From NCBI GenBank assembly GCA_016719295.1, contig JADKAF010000001.1, forward strand, positions 186,001 to 250,000: 64,000 nucleotides of DNA. The letters run 5' to 3'. The notes beneath the pieces are model-generated. The model was not told the DNA's origin. It did no database searches and saw only the letters and a program-made list of their open reading frames with translations. Both the position numbers and the translations under genes were made by a program. Of this stretch, positions 7,373-15,490 are shown piece by piece; the first letter of the stretch is position 1; each line of letters starts with the position of its first letter. Source of the DNA: Planctomycetota bacterium. Lineage in GTDB: Bacteria; Planctomycetota; UBA1135; JADKAF01.

Positions 7373-8545
7373 TGCCCGCGGCGCGCGTGCCGCGCGTCCG
7401 GCAGCTGATCGGGCTGAACAGCGGCACTTCCCTGGGCTCCTTGGACCTCGCGTGGGCGCGTTGCGAGGGCCCGCCCGCGCGACCGCGGCTCGCCCTCGTG
7501 CAGCACCGCGAGGTGCCCTTCTCCGCGGAGCTCGAAGCGCGCCTGCAGCGCTTAGCCCGCGGGGAAGGAGTCGTGCGCGAGATCGCCGAGGCCGAGCGCC
7601 TCTACGGCGAGGCCGCCGCGGAGGCGCTGCTCGCGAGCCTCTCGGCCTGGCGGCTCGACGCGCGCGACGTGCATGTCGTCGGCTGCCACGGGCAGACCGT
7701 GTACCACCACTGCGGCGCCGAGCCGCGGGCGACCCTGCAGGTGGGCTCCGGCGCGTTCCTCGCGGAGAGAGCGGGCCTGCGCGTCGCCTGCGACTTCCGC
7801 ACCCGCGATCTCGCCGTCGGTGGAGAGGGGGCGCCGCTCTCGCCGCTCCTCGACGAAGTGCTCTTCGCGCGCGAGCGCGGCGCGCAGCTCGTGGTGAATC
7901 TCGGCGGCATCTCCAACGCCTCCCTCGTGCGCCGTGGCGCGCCCGCGCTCGGCTTCGACGGCGGACCGGCCAATGTGCAGCTCGACCTCGCGCTGCGCTG
8001 GGCCACCCGCGGCGAGGAGCTCATCGATCTCGGCGGCGCGCGCGGCGCGCGGGCGCGTCGACGAGCCGCTCTTGCAGGCGCTGGAGGAGCGCTTCGCGGG
8101 CTGGTTTTCGGCGCGTTCCCCGCGCTCGAGCGGCCGCGAGGAGTTCGGCGAACGCGCGTTGCTGCCGTTGCTCGAGAGCTTCGGCCGCGAGCGGATCGAC
8201 GATGCCCTGGCCACCCTGGCTCGTTTCGCCGCGCGCTGCTTCGCGCGACGGCTGCGCCGCTACGCTCCCGAGCTCTTCGGGAGCCGCGTCCGCTTGCAGG
8301 TGTGGTGGACCGGCGGCGGCGCGCGTCACGCGGCCTTGGTGGGGGAGCTCGAGCGCGAGCTCGCGCCGTGGCCCTGCGCCGCGCTCGACACCTGGAGCGG
8401 GGCCGCGGGGCAGCCGCTCCAGAGCGCGCGGGAGGCGCTGCTCTTCGCGCTGCTCGCCGATCGGCGGGTCGCAGGGACGCCGAGTGACCTCCGCGCCGCC
8501 ACCGGCGCCGAAAGACCCGTCGTGCTGGGCTGCCTGTGGGCCTGA
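7372..8545 (+). pseudogene. anmK: 1,6-anhydro-N-acetylmuramic acid kinase-like gene with a +1 frameshift
   Basis: AnmK phosphorylates anhydro-MurNAc recovered from peptidoglycan. Positions 7372 to about 8050 encode the N-terminal half in one frame (GLNSGTSL, VGCHGQTVYH, CDFRTRDLAVGGEGAPLSP, VVNLGGISNA, GFDGGPANVQLD). The C-terminal half continues in the next forward frame to 8545 (RGRVDEPLL, GREEFGERALLPL, WTGGGARHAALV, SAREALLFALLA, ATGAERPVVLG). The join lies in the GC-alternating tract at about 8026-8053 and behaves like one extra base. All family motifs are otherwise present with no internal stop, so an assembly error or a recent mutation are both possible. The nucleotide-loop motif is unusual (NSGTSLGSLD rather than MSGTSxDGxD). 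The ATG overlaps the upstream TGA. Confidence 0.8.
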
Positions 8546-8990
8546 TCGCGCCAGAGCTTTCAGGGCGCGCCGGTTACTCGCGCGGGTGCGCGCGCTAGCG
8601 CTGCGCTCGCCACCGCTCGCGGTCGGTGCTCGGCCCACGGCATCTCCGTGGCGCGCACGGACTTGCGTCGGTGGAGCCGCGCTGCCGACGGCCCTTGACC
8701 GAGCCCGGTCGAGGGCTATCATGCCGCGCGCTTCGCCCGCCCTGCCCTTGCGATGCGTGCCGAGGCTCACGAGAGCAGCTCTCGCGGCTCGGCGCGCGAC
8801 GGTCGGATCGTCGGCATCTCGATGTTGGCTTTCCGTCGCTCGCTCTTGCAGACTCTGCGCCCTTGCCGCGGTCCGGCCCGATTCGCAGTGGTCGATCGTG
8901 GCAACCCGCTTCCCCGTTGCGAGCACGTCCGCGCGCTCGTTCCCGCCAACTTCCACGCGTCCCTGAACGCTCCTCTCGGAGGTCTTCGCG
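8546..8990. other. Intergenic region with promoter and long leader
   Basis: This 445-bp stretch has no convincing coding frame. It holds a sigma70-like promoter (8695-8722) and ends in a GGAGG Shine-Dalgarno element at about 8978-8982, just ahead of the ATG at 8991. That would give a 5' leader of about 260 nt. No riboswitch class was recognised. Confidence 0.5.
8695..8722 (+). promoter_or_regulatory. Sigma70-like promoter for the HEAT-repeat gene
   Basis: TTGACC at 8695-8700, a 16-bp spacer and TATCAT at 8717-8722 match the -35/-10 consensus at 5/6 positions each. The element is upstream of the gene starting at 8991 and stands out in GC-rich surroundings. Confidence 0.55.
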
Positions 8991-11318
8991 ATGGCTCAGC
9001 CTCGAGCTCCTCTGTCCCGAGCTCTCCCCTTCTCCGTGCGCGGATCGGCACGGTCCGAACGCGGCTCGGCGCTCGCCGTTCGCGGCGCCGCTCGCCTGAT
9101 GGCCCTCGCCGCGCTCAGCGGAGCGTTCGGCACGTTCGGGATCGCGCGGGCGCAGGACGACTACGAGAGCCAGGACGTGAAGACGGCGGTAGGCGAGTTC
9201 AAGGACGCCTTCCGTCGCTTCCAGCGCGAAGGCGATCAGAACGCCTTCGCCGAGATGCAGACGAAGCTCGAGGCGATCCAGGGCGCGAGCTCGGATAGCG
9301 ACGTGCGCCGTGCGCTCCGCGAGATCGACAACGCCGCGATCCTGGAGCTCCTCATCGCGCGCGGCGATAGCGCGCGCAAGATCTACGTCGACCTGCTGAA
9401 TCGCCTGCGCTCCGCGCAGGAGCAGCCGGGCGTCGACCTCGCGTCGCTGCGCGAAGCGATCGCCGCGCACATCACCGGCGAGCAGGGTCTCTTCTCGGCG
9501 CGCTACACGGACCGTCTGGCCTCGCGCGAGATCCTCCGCACCGAGTACGGCGACCTCGCCGTTCCTCAGCTGATGGACGTGCTCGGCACGGCCTACGCGG
9601 AGCAGCACGGCGCGGCGAAGTCGGCGAGCGATGTCGCCGAAGCCACGATCGCGCTGAAGGAGATCCGCCTGCGCGCCACCGCGCCGCTGATCGCCGGCCT
9701 CTCCAGCGAGGACGCCGTCGGGCGCCGCAACATCTTGCGCGCGCTGGGCGAGATCCTCGATCCGGCCTCGATGCCCTATCTCGCGCTGCACGCGACCGAA
9801 GCGGAGAGCGACGAGCTCGCGCGCGGCAACGCGGCCGCGGCTCTCGATGCGCTGCGCCGCTTCATGCCGGGCTTCGAGGCCGCGAGCTTCACGGAGCTCG
9901 GCGAAGCGTATCTGAGGCGCGATGCGCGCCTCGTCGATCCCTTCGCCGCTCACCAAGCCTCGCGCGTCTGGTCGTGGTCGGGTGGCAGCGACTTCGCCTC
10001 GGCCCTCGGCTTCGTCGAGGTCCCGCGCGTGCTCTTGCCTTACGCGTACGCCAAGGAGTCCTTCCACCGCGCGCTCGCCGCGGGAGAGGACAGCGCGGCC
10101 GCGATGCGCGGTCTCGCCGTCTCCTACGCCGCCTCCCGGGCGGCCGGCAAGGCCGAAGAAGGCACGCTCGCGGAGCAGCTCGATCGCGCCTCCGTGCCGC
10201 TGCGCCTGCTCGGCTCGGGCACGCTGAACGAGGCGCTCGCGTGGGCTCTCGAGAACGGTCAGCTCGGCGCCGCCGAAGAGCTGATCGGCGAGATGAGCGC
10301 GGTCGTGGACGCCGGCTCCGCCGCGCGTCTCAACGTGCTGAACGCGGCCCTCGACCACAACGACAAGGCCGTCGCCTACTCGGCCGCGCTGGCGCTCGCG
10401 CCGGTGCTCGAGGTCGAAGGCGTCGACGCGCAGAAGGTCCTCGGCAAGCTGAACCAGGCCGTGCTCGAGCAGTCGGTCTGGATCGTGCACCTCGTCGACA
10501 CCGACACCGATCGCCTGCGCCGCTTCGCCTCGGGCATGGAGAGCTTGGGCGGCATCTTCGTCCGCACGCACACCAGCTCGGCCGCCGCGGTGAAGGCCGC
10601 CGCCTCCGGTGAAGCCAGCGACGCCATCGTGTGGTTCGAGACCCCGAACCAGGACCTCTCGCGCAAGTTCTTCCTGAGCGCGATGAGCAAGAGCCGCCCG
10701 AGCGCGAAGCTCGCGATCTTCGCCGGTGGCGAAGCCGCCCAGGCCGATGCCAGCGCCGCCGTCGGCGACGCGGCGATCGTCTGGGGCGACGTCGACCCGG
10801 CCGCGATGCGCCTCGCGCTCTTCCAGGCTCTCGAGGGCATGCGCGACTCCGAGCGTCAGCGCGCCGACGACTTCGCTCGTCGCGCCGCGATCGCGCTCCG
10901 CGATCTCGCCTCGCGCGCTCCGGTGCTGGGTAGCGCGACCGAAGCGCTCGTCCGCGTGATCAGCGATCCCTCGCGCCCGCTGGCCGCGATGCATCCCGCC
11001 GTCGAAGCGCTGGGCCGCCTCGGCGACGCGACGGCGATGGGCCCGCTGGCCGATATCTTCGTCGGGTCGACGGCACCGGAGAGCATCGACGACGAGCAAC
11101 GCAACGCTCTGCGCCTGTCGGCCGGGCGCGCGCTCGCCCGCGTCACCGACCGCTCGGGCGGCGCGCTGACCGCCGAGCAGATCGACGCCGTCGCGGCGCT
11201 CCTCGCCGAGCGCAACGACCTGGGCAAGGCGGCTGCCGCGATCCTCGGCCAGGCCGAGGTCGCGCAGGAGCGCCGCGCCGAGTGGGTCGTCGCGAATCGC
11301 GAGAACCTCGCGCGCTGA
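8991..11318 (+). CDS. Large secreted HEAT-repeat-like protein with an embedded receiver-like domain
   Basis: A 775-residue protein. A long basic N-terminus and hydrophobic core (about residues 25-53, ending GIARAQDD) form a signal peptide. Most of the rest is alternating alpha helices of HEAT/TPR character (for example AVGRRNILRALGEILDPASMPYLA and AAMHPAVEALGRLGDATAMGPLA). Around residues 495-620 the helices give way to a Rossmann-like pattern: strand WIVHLVDTDTDRL, strand IFVRTHTS, strand AIVWFET, strand KLAIFAGG, strand AAIVWGDVDPAAM. This resembles a response-regulator receiver lacking the phospho-acceptor Asp and the conserved Lys. It is presumably a protein-interaction scaffold in the periplasm. 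It has its own promoter and a strong terminator, so it is likely monocistronic. Confidence 0.85.
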   Translation: MAQPRAPLSRALPFSVRGSARSERGSALAVRGAARLMALAALSGAFGTFGIARAQDDYESQDVKTAVGEFKDAFRRFQREGDQNAFAEMQTKLEAIQGASSDSDVRRALREIDNAAILELLIARGDSARKIYVDLLNRLRSAQEQPGVDLASLREAIAAHITGEQGLFSARYTDRLASREILRTEYGDLAVPQLMDVLGTAYAEQHGAAKSASDVAEATIALKEIRLRATAPLIAGLSSEDAVGRRNILRALGEILDPASMPYLALHATEAESDELARGNAAAALDALRRFMPGFEAASFTELGEAYLRRDARLVDPFAAHQASRVWSWSGGSDFASALGFVEVPRVLLPYAYAKESFHRALAAGEDSAAAMRGLAVSYAASRAAGKAEEGTLAEQLDRASVPLRLLGSGTLNEALAWALENGQLGAAEELIGEMSAVVDAGSAARLNVLNAALDHNDKAVAYSAALALAPVLEVEGVDAQKVLGKLNQAVLEQSVWIVHLVDTDTDRLRRFASGMESLGGIFVRTHTSSAAAVKAAASGEASDAIVWFETPNQDLSRKFFLSAMSKSRPSAKLAIFAGGEAAQADASAAVGDAAIVWGDVDPAAMRLALFQALEGMRDSERQRADDFARRAAIALRDLASRAPVLGSATEALVRVISDPSRPLAAMHPAVEALGRLGDATAMGPLADIFVGSTAPESIDDEQRNALRLSAGRALARVTDRSGGALTAEQIDAVAALLAERNDLGKAAAAILGQAEVAQERRAEWVVANRENLAR

Positions 11319-11365
11319 GTTCGACCGCGGCGCTTCGAGCGCCGAGCAGGCGATCGCTCGCTCGC

Positions 11366-11408
11366 AACGCCCAGGGGATCAGGCTCACGCCTGGTCCCCT
11401 GGGCGTTT
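11366..11408 (+). terminator. Strong rho-independent terminator after the HEAT-repeat gene
   Basis: A 17-18-bp stem (AACGCCCAGGGGATCAGG pairing with CCTGGTCCCCTGGGCGTT, one wobble) with a 6-nt loop is followed by a short T run, 47 bp after the stop at 11318. Confidence 0.85.
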
Positions 11409-11452
11409 CCACTCCGACGAGCGGGAGCTCGCGAAATGAGTCCAGCTAGCCC

Positions 11453-11481
11453 CTGGAAGGATCCGAGAGGCTTGCTAGACT
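11453..11481 (+). promoter_or_regulatory. Possible promoter for tRNA-Thr
   Basis: CTGGAA at 11453-11458, a 17-bp spacer and TAGACT at 11476-11481 lie about 50 bp upstream of the tRNA. The -10 is reasonable, the -35 poor. Confidence 0.3.
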
Positions 11482-11534
11482 TTCCGCCCTTCCGACCGGC
11501 GAGTGCGCTCCGCGCGCGCCTGCAGGTCGCCTTC

Positions 11535-11606
11535 GCCAAAGTAGCTCAGCGGTAGAGCATCGCTTTCGTAAAGCGAGGGTCCCGGGTTCAAATCCCGGCT
11601 TTGGCT
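11535..11606 (+). tRNA. tRNA-Thr (anticodon CGT)
   Basis: A complete 72-nt cloverleaf. The acceptor stem is GCCAAAG/CTTTGGC and the D-arm is GCTC-AGCGGTA-GAGC. The anticodon stem is TCGCT/AGCGA with loop TTCGTAA (anticodon CGT, reading ACG). The T-arm is CCGGG-TTCAAAT-CCCGG. The discriminator base is T and the 3' CCA is not encoded. First base pairs G1-C72 and C2-G71 fit threonine identity. No integrase or attachment-site duplication is visible next to it. Confidence 0.97.
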
Positions 11607-11720
11607 TCGCCGCGCGCGCCCGAGTGACTGGACTCGCACCAAGGGCTGCGCGCCTCTCGGAGAGACGCGAGCGCGTACGCTCGCAGGACCTCGGCGGTCG
11701 CATGACCTGCGCTCCCGAGC

Positions 11721-11765
11721 GATCTCCGCGTCCGCATGATCTCCGCGTCCGCATGAGCTCCGCAT
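11721..11765 (+). repeat. Tandem 17-bp repeat carrying a chain of overlapping ATGs
   Basis: Two exact 17-bp copies (GATCTCCGCGTCCGCAT at 11721-11737 and 11738-11754) and a shortened third (to 11765) run into the start of the deacetylase gene. They create mini-frames ATG(11736)...TGA(11754-11756) and ATG(11753)...TGA(11765-11767). Each stop overlaps the next ATG by 4 nt, and the last overlap leads into the real start at 11764. It could couple or tune translation initiation; this is inference. Confidence 0.8.
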
Positions 11766-12753
11766 GACCTACTTGGTCGTCACCGTCGACACCGAGGAGG
11801 ACATGCCGGGCTGGCAGGTGCAGCCGACCCCGCGCGTGCGGAATGCCGCAGCGCTGCCGCGCTTCCATGCGCTCTGCGAGAAGCACGGGGTGGCGCCGAC
11901 CTACCTCGTCACCTATCCGATGGCGACCCAGGATCCCGCGCGCGGCATCCTGCGCGAGCTCGCCCCGCATGCGGAGATCGGCTCGCATCTGCACGCGTGG
12001 ACCTGCCCGCCCTTCGATGGCGAGCGCAGCGATCGGGTGAGCTATCAGAAGGACCTCTCTTTGGCGCGGCAGCGCGAGAAGCTGCTGCGGCTCGGCGAGG
12101 CCATCGAGCGCGAGCTTCGCGTCCGACCCACCTCGCATCGCGCGGGGCGCTTCGGCCTCGACGAGGCCGGCTTCGCGTTGCTGGAGGAGCTGGGCTACGT
12201 CGTCGACTCCAGCGTCGCGCCGCGCATCGATCTCCGCGCCGATGGCGGGCCCGATTACCGCTCGGCGCCGCTCGCGCCGTACGCGCCGCGCGCGGGCGCC
12301 TGGCTGAAGGCGGGGGCCGCGCGGCCGCTCCTCGAAGTGCCTGTCGGAGTGGCGCTCACTCGCGCGCTACCGGCGCCCTTGCGCTGGGCGTATCTGCACA
12401 GCCCGCGCGCCTTGAAGCTCCGCGGGTTGCTGTCCAAAGACTACCTGGGTTGGGTCGACCTCTTCTGGCTCTATCCCACCCAGTACGCGGTGGGCGAGAT
12501 GCAGCGCGCGGCGCTCGCGCTGCGGGCGCAGGGGAGCGCGGTCTGGACCCTCTTCCTGCATTCGAGCGAGCTCAGCCCCGGCGAGAGCCCCTACACTCGC
12601 TCGGCGGAGGAGGTCGATAGGCTCTTCGAGCGGATCGACGAATTCCTGGCGTGGGCGCTGGGGCCGGGCGGCGCGAAGGCCGCACGGCTCTCGCAGGTGC
12701 CCGCGTTGCTCGGCGTTCCCGGTCGTGCCACGACGCGCGCCGCGGCGCGCTGA
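11764..12753 (+). CDS. Polysaccharide deacetylase family protein
   Basis: A 329-residue NodB-type (CE4-like) protein. The N-terminal strand VVTVDTEEDMPG carries the metal-binding/catalytic acidic residues. HLHAW at about residues 78-82 is the H-x-H metal-binding motif. HRAGRFGLD at about 126-134 corresponds to the arginine-containing catalytic motif. SSVAPRIDL follows, and the C-terminus ends the barrel with LFLHSSEL. No signal peptide is seen, so it probably acts in the cytoplasm on lipid- or nucleotide-linked sugars, as in many exopolysaccharide clusters. The next gene encodes a NodU-like carbamoyltransferase 63 bp downstream, supporting a joint role in glycan decoration. The start is at the end of an unusual tandem repeat. 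Confidence 0.88.
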   Translation: MTYLVVTVDTEEDMPGWQVQPTPRVRNAAALPRFHALCEKHGVAPTYLVTYPMATQDPARGILRELAPHAEIGSHLHAWTCPPFDGERSDRVSYQKDLSLARQREKLLRLGEAIERELRVRPTSHRAGRFGLDEAGFALLEELGYVVDSSVAPRIDLRADGGPDYRSAPLAPYAPRAGAWLKAGAARPLLEVPVGVALTRALPAPLRWAYLHSPRALKLRGLLSKDYLGWVDLFWLYPTQYAVGEMQRAALALRAQGSAVWTLFLHSSELSPGESPYTRSAEEVDRLFERIDEFLAWALGPGGAKAARLSQVPALLGVPGRATTRAAAR

Positions 12754-12816
12754 TCGGGGTTCTGCATCGCTCCTTCACGCGCGGCTCAAGCTCGCGCCTT
12801 CTGCTTCATCGAAGTC

Positions 12817-14565
12817 ATGCGCATCCTCGGCCTCTCTGCACTCGACACCGACGCGACGGCCTGCCTCTGGAACGAAGGGCAGTGGAGCGCCATGGGCGAA
12901 GAGCGCCTCTCGCGCGTGAAGCAGCACGCGGGCTTCCCTCGGCGCGCCATCCACGAGCTGCTGCGGCGCGCCAAGGTCGAGCTGGGCGCGATCGACGCGG
13001 TCGTTTATCCCTTCATGCCGTGGTGGGTGGAAGGGCGGCGCATGGCGGGCGGCTACCTGCGCGACCTGCCGTTTGCGCTGACGAACGGCGATCCGCTGGG
13101 GCAGAAGCTGCGCCACCTGAAGGAATACGCGAAGTGGTGCGTGCGCGCGGTGCACTACCACCGCAACTACCACCGCGAGCTCATGAGCGGCCTGCGCGAG
13201 CTCGGGCTGCTCAGGAAGCTCCACCGCATCGATCACCATCATGCGCACGCGGCGGCGGCGCATCTGACGAGCGGCTTCGAGAGCTCGCTCGCGGTGACGC
13301 TCGACTGGTACGGCGGCGGGCTCTCCGGCTCGGTCAACCGCTGCACGCCGAAGGGCATCGAGCGCCTGAGGAGCTTCCGCTACCCGCACTCGACGGGCCT
13401 CTTCTACGCGCAGGTGACGAAGGCGCTCGGCTTCAAACCCTCGCGCCACGAAGGGAAGATCGTCGGCCTCGCGGCCTACGGCGATCCGAAGCTGCTCGGC
13501 GAGCGAGTGCTCGCGCGCTGGGTGCGCGGGAACGGCGACCTGCGCTATCGCTCGGGCATGGACGCGAGCTTCGTCCAGCAGCTCGCGAAAGAGAACACGC
13601 GCGAGGATGTCGCGGCGGCCTACCAGCACGCGCTCGAGGTGATCGTGACCGAGCTCGTCGAGTGGTGGATCGCGAAGACGGGCATCGGCAACGTGACGCT
13701 CGCCGGCGGCGTCGCCGCGAACGTGAAGATGAACCAGCGCATCGCCGCCGGGAAGGGGGTGGAGCGGGTGTTCATCCATCCGGACATGGGCGACGGGGGC
13801 ACTGGGACCGGCGCCGTGCTCGCGTACTTGATGGAGCGGCAGCCGGTGCGTTCGGAAGAGTGGCGCACCTGCTTCCTCGGGCCCGCGTACAGCGAGGCCG
13901 AGATGGAGGCCGCTCTGCGCAAGGCCGGGCTGGATCCGATTCGCGCCGAGAAGGGGCTGCGCTCGGTCGCCGAGAAGCTGCACGAGGGCAAGGTCGTCGC
14001 GCGCTTCGGCGGCGCGATGGAGTACGGCCCGCGCGCGCTCGGCAACCGCTCGATCCTCTATCCGGCGAAGGATCCGACCGTGAACGACTGGCTGAACAAG
14101 CGCCTCGCGCGCAGCGAGTTCATGCCCTTCGCGCCGGTGACGCTCGCGGAGCACGCCGCGGCGCGCTACGTGGGCTACGAGCGCTTCCGCACCGCGGCGC
14201 GCTTCATGACCATCACCTGCGACTGCACCGAGCTCATGCGCAAGGAGTCGCCCGCAGCGGTGCACGTCGACGGCACCGCGCGTCCGCAGGTCGTGACGCG
14301 CGAGGAGAACGCCGACTACTACGAGATCCTGCGCCACTACCACGAGCTCTCGGGCATCCCGACGCTCGTGAACACCTCGTTCAACATGCACGAGGAGCCG
14401 ATCGTCTGCTCGCCAGAGGACGCCGTGCGAGCGTTCCTGCTCGGCAACCTCGACTATCTCTCCATGGGGCCTTTCCTCGTGCCCTTCCGCGAAGAAGCGG
14501 GACGGCGCGCGGAGCAGGCCGAGAAGGAGAAGCCGATGCCGCGCCCGGTCGACGCGGTGGCCTGA
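12817..14565 (+). CDS. Carbamoyltransferase, NodU/CmcH family
   Basis: A 582-residue enzyme expected to use ATP and carbamoyl phosphate to O-carbamoylate a sugar or other hydroxyl. The N-terminal ASKHA-like domain starts with ILGLSALDTDATACLW and contains GEERLSRVKQHAGFP. DHHHAHAAAAHLTSGF (about residues 141-156) carries the Kae1-type metal-binding histidines. GGVAANVKMNQRI and DMGDGGTGTGA follow. The C-terminal YrdC-like half carries FGGAMEYGPRALGNRSIL, SEFMPFAPV and NTSFNMHEEPIVCSPEDA, all family hallmarks. Length is normal. The acceptor is unknown; pairing with the preceding deacetylase suggests a surface polysaccharide or glycolipid. A palindromic repeat follows the stop. Confidence 0.93.
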   Translation: MRILGLSALDTDATACLWNEGQWSAMGEERLSRVKQHAGFPRRAIHELLRRAKVELGAIDAVVYPFMPWWVEGRRMAGGYLRDLPFALTNGDPLGQKLRHLKEYAKWCVRAVHYHRNYHRELMSGLRELGLLRKLHRIDHHHAHAAAAHLTSGFESSLAVTLDWYGGGLSGSVNRCTPKGIERLRSFRYPHSTGLFYAQVTKALGFKPSRHEGKIVGLAAYGDPKLLGERVLARWVRGNGDLRYRSGMDASFVQQLAKENTREDVAAAYQHALEVIVTELVEWWIAKTGIGNVTLAGGVAANVKMNQRIAAGKGVERVFIHPDMGDGGTGTGAVLAYLMERQPVRSEEWRTCFLGPAYSEAEMEAALRKAGLDPIRAEKGLRSVAEKLHEGKVVARFGGAMEYGPRALGNRSILYPAKDPTVNDWLNKRLARSEFMPFAPVTLAEHAAARYVGYERFRTAARFMTITCDCTELMRKESPAAVHVDGTARPQVVTREENADYYEILRHYHELSGIPTLVNTSFNMHEEPIVCSPEDAVRAFLLGNLDYLSMGPFLVPFREEAGRRAEQAEKEKPMPRPVDAVA

Positions 14566-14573
14566 GCGCGACC

Positions 14574-14616
14574 CCACGGCACGGAAAAGGTGCCTGGCAC
14601 CTTATCTGTGCCGTGG
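14574..14616. repeat. 43-bp imperfect palindrome with GGTGCCTGGCACC core
   Basis: The arms CCACGGCACGGAAAAGGTGCC and GGCACCTTATCTGTGCCGTGG are complementary except for two positions, around a single central T. The element lies between the carbamoyltransferase and BtpA-family genes. It has the form of a REP-like unit or a terminator without U-tract and shares its core with the palindrome at 1306-1386. Confidence 0.9.
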
Positions 14617-14650
14617 AGTACCCTCTGCGCCTCGCATCGCTCCGAGGCGC

Positions 14651-15490
14651 ATGTCCGCACGTCCTTTTCTGCTGCTCGGCGTCGTCCACCTGGCGCCGCT
14701 CCCCGGCTCGCCGCGCTTCGCGGGTTCGTTCGACGCGGTGATCGAGCGTGCGCGTCGCGATGCACGAGCGCTCCTGGAGGGGGGGCTGCACGGCGTCGTC
14801 GTCGAGAACTTCGGTGACGCGCCGTTCTATCCGGACGCGGTGCCGCCGCTCACCGTCGCGGCGCTGACGGTGGCGGCCCGCGAGCTCACGGCGCTCGCGC
14901 GCGACGCCGAAGGCGGAGCGCGCTTCGTCGGCGTCAACGTGCTGCGGAACGACGCGGCCGCCGCGCTCGCGATCGCGGCCTGCGTGCGCGCGGACTTCGT
15001 GCGCATCAACGTGCATCAAGGCGCCGTGGTGGCCGATCAAGGGCTGCTGGTCGGGCGCGCGCACGAGACGGCGCGCTTCCGTGCGGCGATCGCTCCAGAG
15101 CTGCGGCTCTACTGCGATGTGCGCGTGAAGCACGCGGCCCCGCTGGCGGAGCGCGCGCTCGAATCCGAGGTCGAGGACCTCGTGCTGCGCGGGCTGGCCG
15201 ATGCCGTGCTCGTGACCGGGACCGGCACGGGCAAGTCGATCGAGATGGAGCGCCTCGCCGCGGCGCGCCGCGCCGCACACGGAGCACCGGTGCTGATCGC
15301 GAGCGGCGCGCGCGCGGAGACGCTCGCGGAGCAAGCGACACACGCGGACGGCGCCATCGTGGGCTCCTCACTCGAGCAAGACGGCGAGCCGGGAGCGCCG
15401 GTCGATCCGCGGCGCGTCGCGAGGATGATGGAGGCTCTGCGCGCGCTGGGCCGCCCCGCGCCGCGCGAGTGCGGTTGGAGGTGCGCGTGA
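14651..15490 (+). CDS. BtpA/SgcQ family TIM-barrel protein
   Basis: A 279-residue protein of the BtpA family. Signatures are GVVHLAPLPGSPRF at the N-terminus, VVVENFGDAPFY, VGVNVLRNDAAAALAIA, VRINVHQGAVVADQGLL, YCDVRVKHAAPLA and DAVLVTGTGTGKSIEMERL. The family has a phosphate-binding TIM-barrel fold. BtpA was described as a factor needed for photosystem I stability in cyanobacteria; in heterotrophs the role is unknown, probably in nucleoside or sugar-phosphate metabolism. The ATG at 14651 directly precedes the first barrel strand. Its stop overlaps the GTG of the next gene (GTGA), so the two are coupled. Confidence 0.88.
   Translation: MSARPFLLLGVVHLAPLPGSPRFAGSFDAVIERARRDARALLEGGLHGVVVENFGDAPFYPDAVPPLTVAALTVAARELTALARDAEGGARFVGVNVLRNDAAAALAIAACVRADFVRINVHQGAVVADQGLLVGRAHETARFRAAIAPELRLYCDVRVKHAAPLAERALESEVEDLVLRGLADAVLVTGTGTGKSIEMERLAAARRAAHGAPVLIASGARAETLAEQATHADGAIVGSSLEQDGEPGAPVDPRRVARMMEALRALGRPAPRECGWRCA

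Noticed and set aside
8595..11099. Very long open frame on the minus strand opposite the HEAT-repeat gene
   Set aside because: High GC leaves antisense frames open; the translation is compositionally biased (Arg, Gly, Ala), has no domain, and the plus-strand protein has a signal peptide, Shine-Dalgarno and promoter.
11535..11606. tRNA as an integration site for a genomic island
   Set aside because: No integrase gene and no direct repeat of the tRNA 3' end were found in the window.
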